The notes beneath the pieces were generated by a model. That model saw nothing but the letters and a program-made list of their open reading frames with translations, was not told the origin of the DNA and made no database searches. Both the position numbers and the translations under genes were made by a program. DNA of 64,000 bases, taken from contig NZ_JAFIQV010000015.1 of NCBI RefSeq assembly GCF_017356015.1, positions 1 through 64,000 on the forward strand, read 5' to 3'. Numbering within the stretch: the stretch's first letter is position 1; each line of letters begins with the position of its first letter. Source of the stretch: Azospirillum sp. SYSU D00513. GTDB lineage: Bacteria; Pseudomonadota; Alphaproteobacteria; Azospirillales; Azospirillaceae. Below are positions 1-7,508 of this stretch, piece after piece.

Positions 1-1227
1 ACGATGAAGGGCAAGGCACACACCGCACTCGGCGCCGGGCTGGTCTTCTCCGCCGTCGGCGGCCTCATCGGCACGCTGGTGCTCATGACCTCCGCCCCCG
101 CCCTGGCCGAGGTGGCGCTGAACTTCTCCTCCTTCGAGTATTTCTGGCTCGTGGTGCTGGGGCTCTCGGGTGCCGTGTTCATCGGCAACGCCCATGTGCT
201 GAAGGCCTGCATCATGCTGCTGCTGGGGCTGCTGATCGCCTGCGTCGGGCTGGAGAACCCGGCCGGCCACCCGCGTTTCACCTTCGGCAGCTACGAGCTG
301 ATGGGCGGCATCAGCCTGATCCCGATCATGGTCGGCATGTTCGCGGTGTCGGAGGTGCTGCGCTACATGGCCGACACCAACCCGCCGCCGCTGGTCGCCG
401 CGACGCGCATGGGCAACCCGTTCGAGGGCATGTGGGGATACGCCCGGCGCTACAAGACGGGTATCCTGCGCGGCAGCCTGTTCGGCACGGTCATCGGCAT
501 CCAGCCGGGCGCGGGTGCGGACATGGCGTCGTGGCTCTCCTACGCGATGAGCAAGAAGTTCTCCAAGGAGCCGCAGAAGTTCGGCACGGGCCATGTGGAG
601 GGCATCATCGAGAGCGGGGCCGCGAACAACAGCTCGCTGGCGGGCGCCTGGGTCCCGGCGCTGGTGTTCGGCATCCCCGGCGACTCCATCACGGCGATCG
701 CCATCGGTGTCTTGTACCTGAAGGGGCTGAACCCCGGTCCGACGCTGTTCCTGAACAATCCGGAGAACGTGTATGCGATCTTCCTGGTGTTCATCCTGGC
801 GAACATCATCATGCTTCCGCTGGGCTGGCTGGTGATCCGTGCGGCGACGAACCTTCTGCGGGTTCCGCGCAACATCCTGATGCCGTCGATCCTGATCTTC
901 TGCATCGTGGGGTCGTTCGCGATCAACAACACGGTGTTCGGCGTGCTGGTGATGCTGGTGTTCGGGGTTCTGGCCTTCTTCCTGGAGGAGAACGGCTTCC
1001 CCATCGCGCCGGCCATCCTGGGCGTGGTGCTCGGCACGATGCTGGAGGAGAACTTCGTCACCTCCATGATCAAGTCCGACGGCAACCTGCTGGCCTTCTT
1101 CGAGCGCCCCATCGCCGGCGCGCTCGGCGCCTTCACCATCCTCGTCCTGCTCTCGCCCCTTCTCTCCGCTCTCTGGCGGGGCAGGGCCAGGACCCATGGC
1201 GGCGCCTCCACCCTCGGCTCCAAATAG
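1..1227 (+). CDS. TctA-family tripartite tricarboxylate transporter large permease, 5' partial
   Basis: Large membrane subunit of a tripartite tricarboxylate transporter, which uses a periplasmic binding protein and a small TctB subunit to import carboxylates or sugar acids. The frame is open from the first base. The visible 408 codons match roughly the last four fifths of a ~500-residue TctA, so the start and the N-terminal Gly/Pro-rich signature are outside the window. Many hydrophobic helices are visible, with a conserved-looking IQPGAGADMASWLSY stretch near residue 165 and GIPGDSITA near residue 225, typical of TctA internal repeats. It ends in TAG 13 bases before dgoK. The likely substrate is therefore galactonate, galactose or a related acid, but this is inferred from context only. 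Confidence 0.9.
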   Translation, partial: TMKGKAHTALGAGLVFSAVGGLIGTLVLMTSAPALAEVALNFSSFEYFWLVVLGLSGAVFIGNAHVLKACIMLLLGLLIACVGLENPAGHPRFTFGSYELMGGISLIPIMVGMFAVSEVLRYMADTNPPPLVAATRMGNPFEGMWGYARRYKTGILRGSLFGTVIGIQPGAGADMASWLSYAMSKKFSKEPQKFGTGHVEGIIESGAANNSSLAGAWVPALVFGIPGDSITAIAIGVLYLKGLNPGPTLFLNNPENVYAIFLVFILANIIMLPLGWLVIRAATNLLRVPRNILMPSILIFCIVGSFAINNTVFGVLVMLVFGVLAFFLEENGFPIAPAILGVVLGTMLEENFVTSMIKSDGNLLAFFERPIAGALGAFTILVLLSPLLSALWRGRARTHGGASTLGSK

Positions 1228-1240
1228 GACCTTCACTGCG

Positions 1241-2251
1241 ATGGACAGGGCAATGAGCGCCGACCAGAACGCGGCCAACGAGGACAGCATCCCGAACGCG
1301 CCGGCATTGCTGGCGCTGGACTGGGGAACCTCCAGCTTGCGCGCTTTCCTGATGGACGCGGAGGGCCGGGTGATGCTGGAGCGGGCGAGCGCCCATGGCA
1401 TCCAGAACCTGCCCGTTCCCGGCAACGGCGGCTTCGAGCGCGCTTTCGCCGAGCTGTGCGCGGGCTGGCTCGAACGCTGGCCGGGCCTTCCGGTCGTGGC
1501 CGGCGGCATGGTCGGCAGCGCCCAGGGCTGGAAGGAGGCACCCTACGTCTCCTGCCCTGCCGACACGGACACGCTGGCCAGCCGGGCCGTCGCCGTGGAC
1601 AGCGCCGCCGGGCCGCGCATCCTGATCGCGCCGGGCGTGCTCTACGACCCGCCGGACGCTGCTCCCGATGTGATGCGCGGGGAGGAGATCCAGATCGCCG
1701 GCGCCCTGGCCGACCATCCGGACTGGCGCCGCCGCGCCTGCATCGCCCTGCCCGGCACCCATTCGAAATGGGCGCAGGTCAGCGACGGACGCATCGCCCA
1801 TTTCGCCACCTACATGACGGGCGAGCTGTTCGCGGTGCTGTCCAGGCACTCCATCCTTGGCCGGCTGATGCCGGACGAGGCGGCGTCCGCGGAGGATGCG
1901 AAACGCGCCTTCGCCGACGGCGTGCTGGCCGGACGCGACAGCCGGCCCGGCGACCTGCCGCACCAGATCTTCGCCACCCGCACGCTGGGGCTGACGGGGC
2001 GGCTGCCGCACGCGGCGCTGAAGGACTATCTCTCGGGCCTGCTCATCGGGCACGAGCTGACCTCCGGCCTCGCGGCGCTCCGCGACACCCTCTCGCCCGA
2101 CACCCCGCTGCTGCTGATCGGCGACGCCACCCTGTGCCGCCGCTACGAGGAGGCGCTGGGGATCCTCGGCGTCGCCGTCACGGCGCGGCTCGCCAACACC
2201 GCACCGCGCGGCCTTTTCCAATTCGCCCGCGCCGCCGGGCTGATCGCTTGA
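1241..2251 (+). CDS. dgoK: 2-dehydro-3-deoxygalactonokinase (DgoK)
   Basis: Phosphorylates 2-dehydro-3-deoxy-D-galactonate with ATP to the 6-phosphate in the De Ley-Doudoroff galactose pathway. The product is 336 residues. The N-terminus has the sugar-kinase phosphate-1 motif LALDWGTSSLRAF, and a central segment reads LPGTHSKWA, both characteristic of DgoK. Start choice: the frame opens at 1196 inside tctA, but the ATG at 1241 lies 13 bases after the tctA stop and leaves a normal N-terminus; an ATG at 1253 is an alternative. It is 15 bases from dgoA, so the two are surely co-transcribed. Confidence 0.9.
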   Translation: MDRAMSADQNAANEDSIPNAPALLALDWGTSSLRAFLMDAEGRVMLERASAHGIQNLPVPGNGGFERAFAELCAGWLERWPGLPVVAGGMVGSAQGWKEAPYVSCPADTDTLASRAVAVDSAAGPRILIAPGVLYDPPDAAPDVMRGEEIQIAGALADHPDWRRRACIALPGTHSKWAQVSDGRIAHFATYMTGELFAVLSRHSILGRLMPDEAASAEDAKRAFADGVLAGRDSRPGDLPHQIFATRTLGLTGRLPHAALKDYLSGLLIGHELTSGLAALRDTLSPDTPLLLIGDATLCRRYEEALGILGVAVTARLANTAPRGLFQFARAAGLIA

Positions 2252-2266
2252 ACGGGAAACACACGC

Positions 2267-2917
2267 ATGGCTGACAGCAATCTGACGGCGCGTCTCGAGG
2301 CCGCCTTCGCCGAATTGCCCTTGGTGGCGATCCTGCGCGGCCTGACGCCCGGCGAGGCGGAAGAGGCGGCGCGGACCCTCTACGACCGCGGCTTCCGCCT
2401 GATCGAGGTGCCGCTCAACTCGCCGCAGCCCTTCGACAGCATCGCGGCCATCCGCCGTCTGCTTCCGCAGGACGCGCTGGTCGGGGCTGGCACCGTGCTG
2501 GCGGTGGAGCAGGTGTCGCGTCTGGCCGATATCGGCGCCGACCTCGTGGTGATGCCGCACGCCGACACGGCGGTGATCCGGGCCGCCAAGCAGCGGGGCA
2601 TGGTCTGCCTGCCCGGCGTGGCGACCCCGACCGAGGCCTTCGCGGCGCTGGCGGCCGGCGCCGACGCGCTGAAGCTCTTCCCCGCCGAGCTGATCACCCC
2701 CACCGTGATCAAGGCCATCCGCGCCGTGCTGCCCGGCGGCACCCGTCTGCTGCCGGTCGGCGGCATCACGCCGGACAACATGGCCCCCTTCCTGGACGTC
2801 GGGGTGGCCGGCTTCGGGCTGGGCTCCGCCCTCTACGCGCCGGGCCTGCCGGTGGCGCAGCTCGCCGAGCGCGCGGAGCGCTTCGTCACCGCCTGGCGGA
2901 TGCTGCGCACGGGCTGA
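2267..2917 (+). CDS. dgoA: 2-dehydro-3-deoxy-6-phosphogalactonate aldolase (DgoA)
   Basis: Class I aldolase of the KDPG/KDPGal family that splits 2-dehydro-3-deoxy-6-phosphogalactonate into pyruvate and glyceraldehyde 3-phosphate. The 216 residues are the usual family length. Visible motifs are VAILRGLTP near residue 22, the EVPLNSPQP strand, GAGTVL near residue 75, the Schiff-base lysine in ADALKLFPAE near residue 140, and PVGGITPDN near residue 165. It directly follows dgoK and acts on the kinase's product. KDPG aldolases are close relatives; the DgoK neighbour and the EVPLNSP wording favour the galactonate enzyme. Confidence 0.92.
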   Translation: MADSNLTARLEAAFAELPLVAILRGLTPGEAEEAARTLYDRGFRLIEVPLNSPQPFDSIAAIRRLLPQDALVGAGTVLAVEQVSRLADIGADLVVMPHADTAVIRAAKQRGMVCLPGVATPTEAFAALAAGADALKLFPAELITPTVIKAIRAVLPGGTRLLPVGGITPDNMAPFLDVGVAGFGLGSALYAPGLPVAQLAERAERFVTAWRMLRTG

Positions 2918-2975
2918 CCGGCTTGCGCTTCCGAGCGCATGGGCAAGTGTACGCACAGTGAATACAACCACTTAG

Positions 2976-3064
2976 CCGTCACCCCCGCGAAAGCGGGGGT
3001 CCAGAGCTCCGGGCGGACCGCGCTCCGCGCAAAGCCTGGATCCCCGCCTCCGCGGGGATGACGG
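2976..3064. repeat. Palindromic intergenic repeat (REP-like), paired arms
   Basis: Two short G+C palindromes, each built around CCCCGCG...CGCGGGG and beginning or ending with GTCA/TGAC, face each other across about 30 bases between dgoA and the lactonase gene. The outer arms GTCACCCCCGCG and CGCGGGGATGACGG are complementary, so the whole unit can fold into a long hairpin with internal loops. Repeats of this type are dispersed in alphaproteobacterial genomes. Here it may also weaken transcription between dgoKA and the downstream genes. Whether other copies exist cannot be seen in this window. Confidence 0.75.
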
Positions 3065-3130
3065 AAGAGTGATTTCCGATCCACGGCTTGATGCTGAAAA
3101 CAGTGCCACGGCCATGACAGGAACCCACGC

Positions 3131-4042
3131 GTGACCCAGGTGACCACCATCGGCCTCGAGGCCGTCATCGATCCGGATTTCCGCAACGGCACCGGCGAAA
3201 ACCCGGTGTGGGATGCGGCCACCCGCTGCTGGTACTGGATCGACATTCCCGAGGCGCGCGTCCACCGCCTCGACCCGGCCGAGGGCCGGATCCGCAGCTG
3301 GAGCCTCGCGGAGAAGGTCGGCTGCATGGCGCTGCGGCCGGACGGCGGGCTGGTCTGCGCCTGCGAGACCGGCATCTTCGACGTCGATCTGCCGGACGGC
3401 CCCGACGCCGTGATGACGCGCGTCGCCTCCATTGACCATCCCAAGCCCGGCATGCGCTTCAACGACGGCCGCTGCGACCGGCAGGGCCGGCTCTGGGCCT
3501 CCACCATGGTGATGGACATCACGCTCGGCGACGCGTCCGGCGCCTGGTTCCGTTACGGGCGGGCCGACGGGCTTCGGGAGACGCCGCTCGGCGGCTTCAT
3601 CGTCCCCAACGGCTCGGCCTTCAGCCCGGACGGACGCACCTTCTACGCCTCGGACAGCCACCGCGACGTGCGGATGGTCTGGGCCTTCGACTACGACACC
3701 GATGAGGGCATGCCCAGCAACCGGCGCCCCTTCATCGACATGCGCGCCATGACCGGCCGGCCCGACGGCGCGGCGGTGGACACCGACGGCTGCTACTGGA
3801 TCTGCTGCATCGACGAGGGCTGCATCAAGCGCTTCACGCCGCAGGGGCGGCTCGACTGGCGCATCGACGTGCCCATGAAGAAGCCGACCATGTGCGCCTT
3901 CGGCGGCGATGACCTGGGCACCCTGTTCGTCACCTCGCTCAGCCGCGGGCCGGCGGACCTCGCCGACGACCCGCATGGCGGTCGCATCCTGATGTTCCGG
4001 CCGGGCGCGCAGGGCTTGCCCGAGCCGCGCCTGTCCGCCTGA
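3131..4042 (+). CDS. SMP-30/gluconolactonase-family sugar lactonase
   Basis: Calcium-dependent six-bladed beta-propeller lactonase, probably hydrolysing the galactono- (or arabino-) lactone made by the neighbouring dehydrogenase. It has 303 residues. Metal-ligand positions of the family are visible: the Glu of GENPVWD near residue 20, the Asn of MRFNDGRCD near residue 113, and the Asp of YASDSHRD near residue 177. Translation starts at GTG 3131; an upstream ATG at 3115 runs straight into a stop, and an AGGAA lies about ten bases before the GTG. The substrate is inferred from gene order (dgoK, dgoA, lactonase, SDR), not from the sequence itself. Confidence 0.87.
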   Translation: MTQVTTIGLEAVIDPDFRNGTGENPVWDAATRCWYWIDIPEARVHRLDPAEGRIRSWSLAEKVGCMALRPDGGLVCACETGIFDVDLPDGPDAVMTRVASIDHPKPGMRFNDGRCDRQGRLWASTMVMDITLGDASGAWFRYGRADGLRETPLGGFIVPNGSAFSPDGRTFYASDSHRDVRMVWAFDYDTDEGMPSNRRPFIDMRAMTGRPDGAAVDTDGCYWICCIDEGCIKRFTPQGRLDWRIDVPMKKPTMCAFGGDDLGTLFVTSLSRGPADLADDPHGGRILMFRPGAQGLPEPRLSA

Positions 4043-4083
4043 CACCCCCGATCTTTTCCGCGTCTTACCAAGAAGGACGATCC

Positions 4084-4860
4084 ATGTACAACGATTTGAA
4101 GGGCAAGCGCGTCCTCATCACCGGCTCCACCCTGGGCATCGGCCGGGCCGCCGTCGAGGCCTTCGCCCGCTGCGGCGCCAAGGTCGGCATGAACGGCCGC
4201 AAGGCCCCGGCCGATCTGGAATCCACGCTCGCCCGCCTGAACGACGGCGAGGGCGAGGTCGCCTTCCTCCCCGCCGACGTGTCGAACAGCGAGGAGTGCA
4301 AGCGGCTGGTGGAGGCCTTCGTCGCGCGGTTCGGCGGCATCGACGTGCTGATCAACAACGCGGGCGGCCTTGTCGGGCGCAAGCCGATCGACGAGATCGA
4401 CGACGGCTTCTTCGACGCCGTGACCGACCTGAACGCCCGCTCGGCGCTGATGATGACCAAGCATGCCATGCCCCACCTCAAGGCCTCGGCCCAGGCGAGC
4501 GGCACCACCGCGTCGGTCATCTGCCTCGGCTCCATCGCCGGCTACAACGGCGGCGGTCCGGGTGCCTCGCTCTACGCCGCCGCGAAGGCCTGGCTGCACA
4601 ATGTGCAGAAGAACTGGGTGACCTACCACACGAAGGACGGCATCCGTTTCAACATCGTCTCGCCCGGCACCTTCGACACGCCCTTCCACGCCGACAAGAA
4701 CGACGAAGCCAAGGCGCAGATCGCGCGGACCATCCCCATGGGCCGCCTGGGCCTGGCCGAGGAATGCGCCCCGGCCTTCCTGTTCTTCGCCTCGCATGCC
4801 TGCAGCGGCTACATCACCGGCCAGATCCTCGACATCAACGGCGGCCAGTTCATGCCCTGA
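4084..4860 (+). CDS. Short-chain dehydrogenase/reductase, probable D-galactose (aldose) 1-dehydrogenase
   Basis: NAD(P)-dependent classical SDR of 258 residues. The cofactor motif TGSTLGIG is near residue 14, NNAGG near residue 92, a catalytic Ser in CLGSIAG near residue 148, and the YAAAK catalytic Tyr-Lys pair near residue 164. An AAGGAC ribosome site precedes the ATG. Next to a sugar lactonase and dgoKA, the economical reading is oxidation of galactose (or a similar aldose) to its lactone, the first step of the De Ley-Doudoroff route. Other SDR substrates cannot be excluded. No galactonate dehydratase is visible in the cluster. Confidence 0.82.
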   Translation: MYNDLKGKRVLITGSTLGIGRAAVEAFARCGAKVGMNGRKAPADLESTLARLNDGEGEVAFLPADVSNSEECKRLVEAFVARFGGIDVLINNAGGLVGRKPIDEIDDGFFDAVTDLNARSALMMTKHAMPHLKASAQASGTTASVICLGSIAGYNGGGPGASLYAAAKAWLHNVQKNWVTYHTKDGIRFNIVSPGTFDTPFHADKNDEAKAQIARTIPMGRLGLAEECAPAFLFFASHACSGYITGQILDINGGQFMP

Positions 4861-4884
4861 CCGGTCCTCATGGCCGAAACGGAG

Positions 4885-4912
4885 GGGGAGCGGTGCCGGC
4901 CCGCCGTTCCCC
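4885..4912. terminator. Hairpin between convergent genes, likely bidirectional terminator
   Basis: A nine-pair stem (GGGGAGCGG against CCGTTCCCC, one G-T wobble) with a ten-base loop lies just after the SDR stop and just before the end of the convergent DUF2442-HTH gene. It is followed by a moderately T-rich stretch, so it may end transcription from both sides. Confidence 0.55.
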
Positions 4913-4923
4913 TTCTCGCTGTT

Positions 4924-5427
4924 TCACGCAGCCTTCGGCGGGCGGCCGGACGGACGGCTGGGCTTGTAATGGGCCTCGAAGAGCACCGGATCCCGTTCCA
5001 TGGCCCGGCACGCAATCTGAACCACGCTTGGAATCGAGGCGGAGCCGTTCTTGTAGGTGTGGAATGTGCTGAGCCCAACGTTCAGCAGCTTCGCGGCCTC
5101 ATGGTTCGATAGGCCCATGCGGTTCTGCCAGTCCAAGATTTCCGCCGCCCGGAAAGGCTTCTGCTGTTCGGCCAGCAGGCGCAGATGGACGTTGTCGATC
5201 CCGACATCACCCTCCTCATCCCAGGCGACCACGGTTCCCCAGCCCTTCACCTTTGGTCGGGCCAGCACCGCGGGGTCCTTCAGGATGTCGAACTCGCTTG
5301 GCCCCGGCCGGGCAAGCCAGCCGGCGATGTCGATGTCATCGGTGCCGCCCCCCAGCCATCTGACCGTGAGCACAGTGCCGGCGATGGAAACGGCTTCGAT
5401 GCGCGAAGTCTCGGCCATGGCAGTCAT
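4924..5427 (-). CDS. DUF2442 + helix-turn-helix protein, putative antitoxin/regulator
   Basis: A 167-residue protein. The first ~95 residues look like a DUF2442 domain (small beta-rich unit with WLARPGPSEFDILKDPAV wording). After it comes a Cro/Xre-like helix-turn-helix near residues 105-140, where NRMGLSNHEAAKLLNVGLST and TYKNG are visible. DUF2442 partners commonly sit beside DUF4160 proteins, and here the start codon comes one base after the DUF4160 stop. The HTH suggests it represses its own two-gene operon. A toxin-antitoxin role is an inference from architecture; no activity can be read from sequence. A second in-frame ATG at 5418 is an alternative start. Confidence 0.72.
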   Translation of the reverse strand: MTAMAETSRIEAVSIAGTVLTVRWLGGGTDDIDIAGWLARPGPSEFDILKDPAVLARPKVKGWGTVVAWDEEGDVGIDNVHLRLLAEQQKPFRAAEILDWQNRMGLSNHEAAKLLNVGLSTFHTYKNGSASIPSVVQIACRAMERDPVLFEAHYKPSRPSGRPPKAA

Positions 5428-5428
5428 C

Positions 5429-5674
5429 CTATGGACGGAAAGGAAGGTCGGGGTTCATGCGGTTCCACTCGGCAACAAGACGCTCACCATTGGCGGCAGC
5501 CCACTCAAGAGCCTCCTTGCCAATGACGCGGGGCATGCCGCCTTCAATGACCGCCAGAGTTTTCATATCCACCAGTGCCGCGAAATCCGGTCCGACGACA
5601 TGGAAATGCGCGGGGTAGTGTTCGCGGCCCCGCACTTCCAGATACCAGTTCGTCCTTCGAAGCAGTTTGCCCAT
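5429..5674 (-). CDS. DUF4160 domain protein, putative toxin-like partner
   Basis: An 81-residue protein with the DUF4160 core: an N-terminal strand, a REHYPAHFHVVGPD segment near residues 17-30 (His and Asp residues conserved in the family), and a C-terminal helix ending near WNRMNPDLPFRP. It is the first gene of a two-gene minus-strand operon with the DUF2442-HTH gene. The biochemical function of DUF4160 is not established. The small size, tight coupling to a DNA-binding partner and placement between unrelated operons suggest an addiction-type or stress module. Confidence 0.72.
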   Translation of the reverse strand: MGKLLRRTNWYLEVRGREHYPAHFHVVGPDFAALVDMKTLAVIEGGMPRVIGKEALEWAAANGERLVAEWNRMNPDLPFRP

Positions 5675-5840
5675 CGCCGGCCTTCATCGGCACTTTGGAA
5701 AGACAATCTAGTCCAAAATCTGGATAGCCTCAATCGTCGAACATGAGGACACTGGAACGGAAACGACATCCCGCCCCTTGGAAACCCCCGCCCCGGCATG
5801 CCAAGATCGCCGTCCCAACAATCACCTTCGGGGACGATCC

Positions 5841-6626
5841 GTGACCACCGCACCATCGGGCTTCGCGCACGCCGCCGGGCGCGTCGCCGGCAACGGGATC
5901 AGCGAGGCGGAGTGGCGGGCGCGGGTCGATCTGGCCGCCTGCTACCGGCTGGTCGCCGAGCGCGGCTGGGGCGACCTGATCTACACGCACATCTCGCTGG
6001 CCGTGCCGGGGGAGCCGGGGCGGTTCCTGATCAACCCGTTCGGCCTGATGTTCGACGAGGTGACCGCCTCCAACCTCGTGAAGATCGACATCCAGGGCAA
6101 CATCGTCGGCGACTCGCCCCATCCGGTGAACGCCACCGGCTTCACCATCCACGGCGCGGTCCACGCGGCGCGGGAGGACGCGCGTTGCGTCATGCACCTG
6201 CACAACGAGGCGGCCGTCGCCGTGTCCATGCTGAAGGAGGGACTGCTGCCGCTGTCCCAGCACGCGCTGCGCTTTTACGGCGACCTCGGCTATCACCGCT
6301 ACGAGGGGCTGGCGCTGAGCGAGAGCGAGAAGGCGCGGCTGGTCGAGAATCTCGGGCAGCGCCGCGCCATGCTTCTGCACAACCACGGCAGCCTCGTCAC
6401 CGGCCGCACGGTGGCGGAGGCCTACTGCATCATGGACATGCTCGACAAGGCCTGCCGCATGCAGCTCGCCGCCCAGGCGACCGGCGCCGAACTGGTTCTG
6501 CCGGAGCCCGGGCTGTGCGAAAAGACCTTCCGGCAGCTCACCGGCGATCCGGAGCCAGAGGGCGAGTTGGAATGGCCGGCGCTGCTTCGGCGGCTCGACC
6601 GGCTCTGCCCCGACTACAAGCAATGA
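5841..6626 (+). CDS. Class II aldolase/adducin-family protein
   Basis: Metal-dependent aldolase-fold protein of 261 residues. Zinc-ligand histidines are visible in VMHLHNEAA near residues 116-119 and in LLHNHGSLV near residue 180, as in fuculose-phosphate aldolase and related decarboxylases or dehydratases. The frame is open from TTG 5778, but GTG 5841 has a GGGGAC ribosome site about five bases upstream and gives an ordinary N-terminus (VTTAPSGF), so I start there. A 4-OT tautomerase gene follows after 25 bases, suggesting a joint role in catabolism of a keto or enol acid. The exact substrate is unknown. Confidence 0.8.
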   Translation: MTTAPSGFAHAAGRVAGNGISEAEWRARVDLAACYRLVAERGWGDLIYTHISLAVPGEPGRFLINPFGLMFDEVTASNLVKIDIQGNIVGDSPHPVNATGFTIHGAVHAAREDARCVMHLHNEAAVAVSMLKEGLLPLSQHALRFYGDLGYHRYEGLALSESEKARLVENLGQRRAMLLHNHGSLVTGRTVAEAYCIMDMLDKACRMQLAAQATGAELVLPEPGLCEKTFRQLTGDPEPEGELEWPALLRRLDRLCPDYKQ

Positions 6627-6651
6627 CCCCCATCAGGAGAGAGGACCCGAC

Positions 6652-6840
6652 ATGCCCACCATCAACATCCAGATGTTCGAAGGCCGCACCACCGAGCAGA
6701 AGCGCGAATACGCCAAGGCGCTGACCGACGCGACCGTGAAGGTGCTCGGCTGCTCCCCCTCGGCCGTGGACATCATCTTCCAGGACGTGAAGAAGAGCGA
6801 CTGGGCCTCGGGCGGCGTGCTCTGGTCCGACGAAAAGTAA
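6652..6840 (+). CDS. 4-oxalocrotonate tautomerase-family protein
   Basis: A 62-residue protein, the standard length for the small 4-OT subunit that forms hexamers. Pro follows the initiator Met (MPTINIQMFEGRT), and this N-terminal proline is the catalytic base of the family. A basic residue in the EQKREYAKALT helix also fits. A strong GGAGAGAGG ribosome site precedes the ATG. Being directly downstream of the class II aldolase, it probably isomerises a 2-keto or enol intermediate of the same pathway. Confidence 0.87.
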   Translation: MPTINIQMFEGRTTEQKREYAKALTDATVKVLGCSPSAVDIIFQDVKKSDWASGGVLWSDEK

Positions 6841-6862
6841 GGAACGCTTTTCTCCGCTCCTT

Positions 6863-6894
6863 GCCGGCAGCCCTTCCCGTCATTGGCTGCCGGC
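6863..6894 (+). terminator. Hairpin downstream of the tautomerase gene
   Basis: A perfect ten-pair stem, GCCGGCAGCC with GGCTGCCGGC, with a twelve-base loop lies 22 bases after the tautomerase stop. No strong T-run follows, so it is a probable rather than certain terminator of the aldolase-tautomerase unit. Confidence 0.5.
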
Positions 6895-7012
6895 CCGTTC
6901 GGCTCGGCCATCGGCGCCCCAACGCGCCTCTCGACTCTCCTTCGATTGCCGATGTACGGTCCGAATGTCGGAATTCGGTGTTTACCGATCCGGTGACGGC
7001 GCGAGGACGGGC

Positions 7013-7495
7013 ATGAGCGCATCCGCGATCCTGAAGCTTCAGCAGGTCGGCTTCACCTCGGAACAGGTGGCGGCCCTGGCCGAGTTCATGGACACGCAGG
7101 CGGCGAGCAAGGCCGACCTGAACGACCTGGAACACCGGCTGGGCACCCAGCTCACTGAACTTCGTAGTGAGTTGAAGGGCGACATCGCCGAACTCCGTAG
7201 TGCGTTGAAGAGTGATCTCGCTGCACTCCGCAGTGAAGTGAAGGGTGACTCCACGGAACTCCGCAGTGAGTTGAAAGGCGATGTCGCCGAACTCCGCAAC
7301 GCGTTGAGGAGTGATCTCGCCGCACTCCGTGGCGAAGTGAAGAGCGACTCCACGGAACTCCGCAGCGAACTGAAAAGCGACATCTCCGAGGTCAGCAGCA
7401 ACTTGAAGCTCCTCGAGCAGCGCATGACGATCAAGCTGGGCAGCATGATGTTCGTCGCCGTGGGCGCCGTGGCCGCCCTCGTGCGGCTGCTTTAA
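7013..7495 (+). CDS. DUF1640/CCDC90-like coiled-coil membrane-anchored protein with tandem hendecad repeats
   Basis: A 160-residue protein. The N-terminal ~35 residues (LQQVGFTSEQVAALAEF, then a KADL segment) match the head of bacterial DUF1640 proteins. Residues 48-124 are seven 11-residue repeats of the type TELRSELKGDI, giving a long parallel coiled coil. Residues ~140-160 form a single hydrophobic C-terminal anchor. ATG 7013 has a GAGGACGG site just upstream and starts the family-like head; the upstream in-frame ATG at 6965 adds 16 atypical residues. Function is unknown. The form suggests an inner-membrane spacer or scaffold. Confidence 0.75.
   Translation: MSASAILKLQQVGFTSEQVAALAEFMDTQAASKADLNDLEHRLGTQLTELRSELKGDIAELRSALKSDLAALRSEVKGDSTELRSELKGDVAELRNALRSDLAALRGEVKSDSTELRSELKSDISEVSSNLKLLEQRMTIKLGSMMFVAVGAVAALVRLL
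7154..7384 (+). repeat. Nested tandem repeat: 33-bp units grouped in 99-bp blocks
   Basis: Seven contiguous 33-bp units each encode an 11-residue hendecad. Units 1-3 and 4-6 are related as blocks (order TELRSELK, AELR-type, AALR-type), so a 99-bp unit at 7154-7252 is repeated at 7253-7351, and a seventh partial block copy follows at 7352-7384. The third positions have diverged between copies, so the duplication is old or is kept at protein level. Confidence 0.85.
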
Positions 7496-7508
7496 GGGCC
7501 GCCTTCCG

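Noticed and set aside
7154..7384. Regular 33-bp repeats resembling a CRISPR array
   Set aside because: Units are contiguous without spacers and keep an open frame with conserved hendecad protein repeats.
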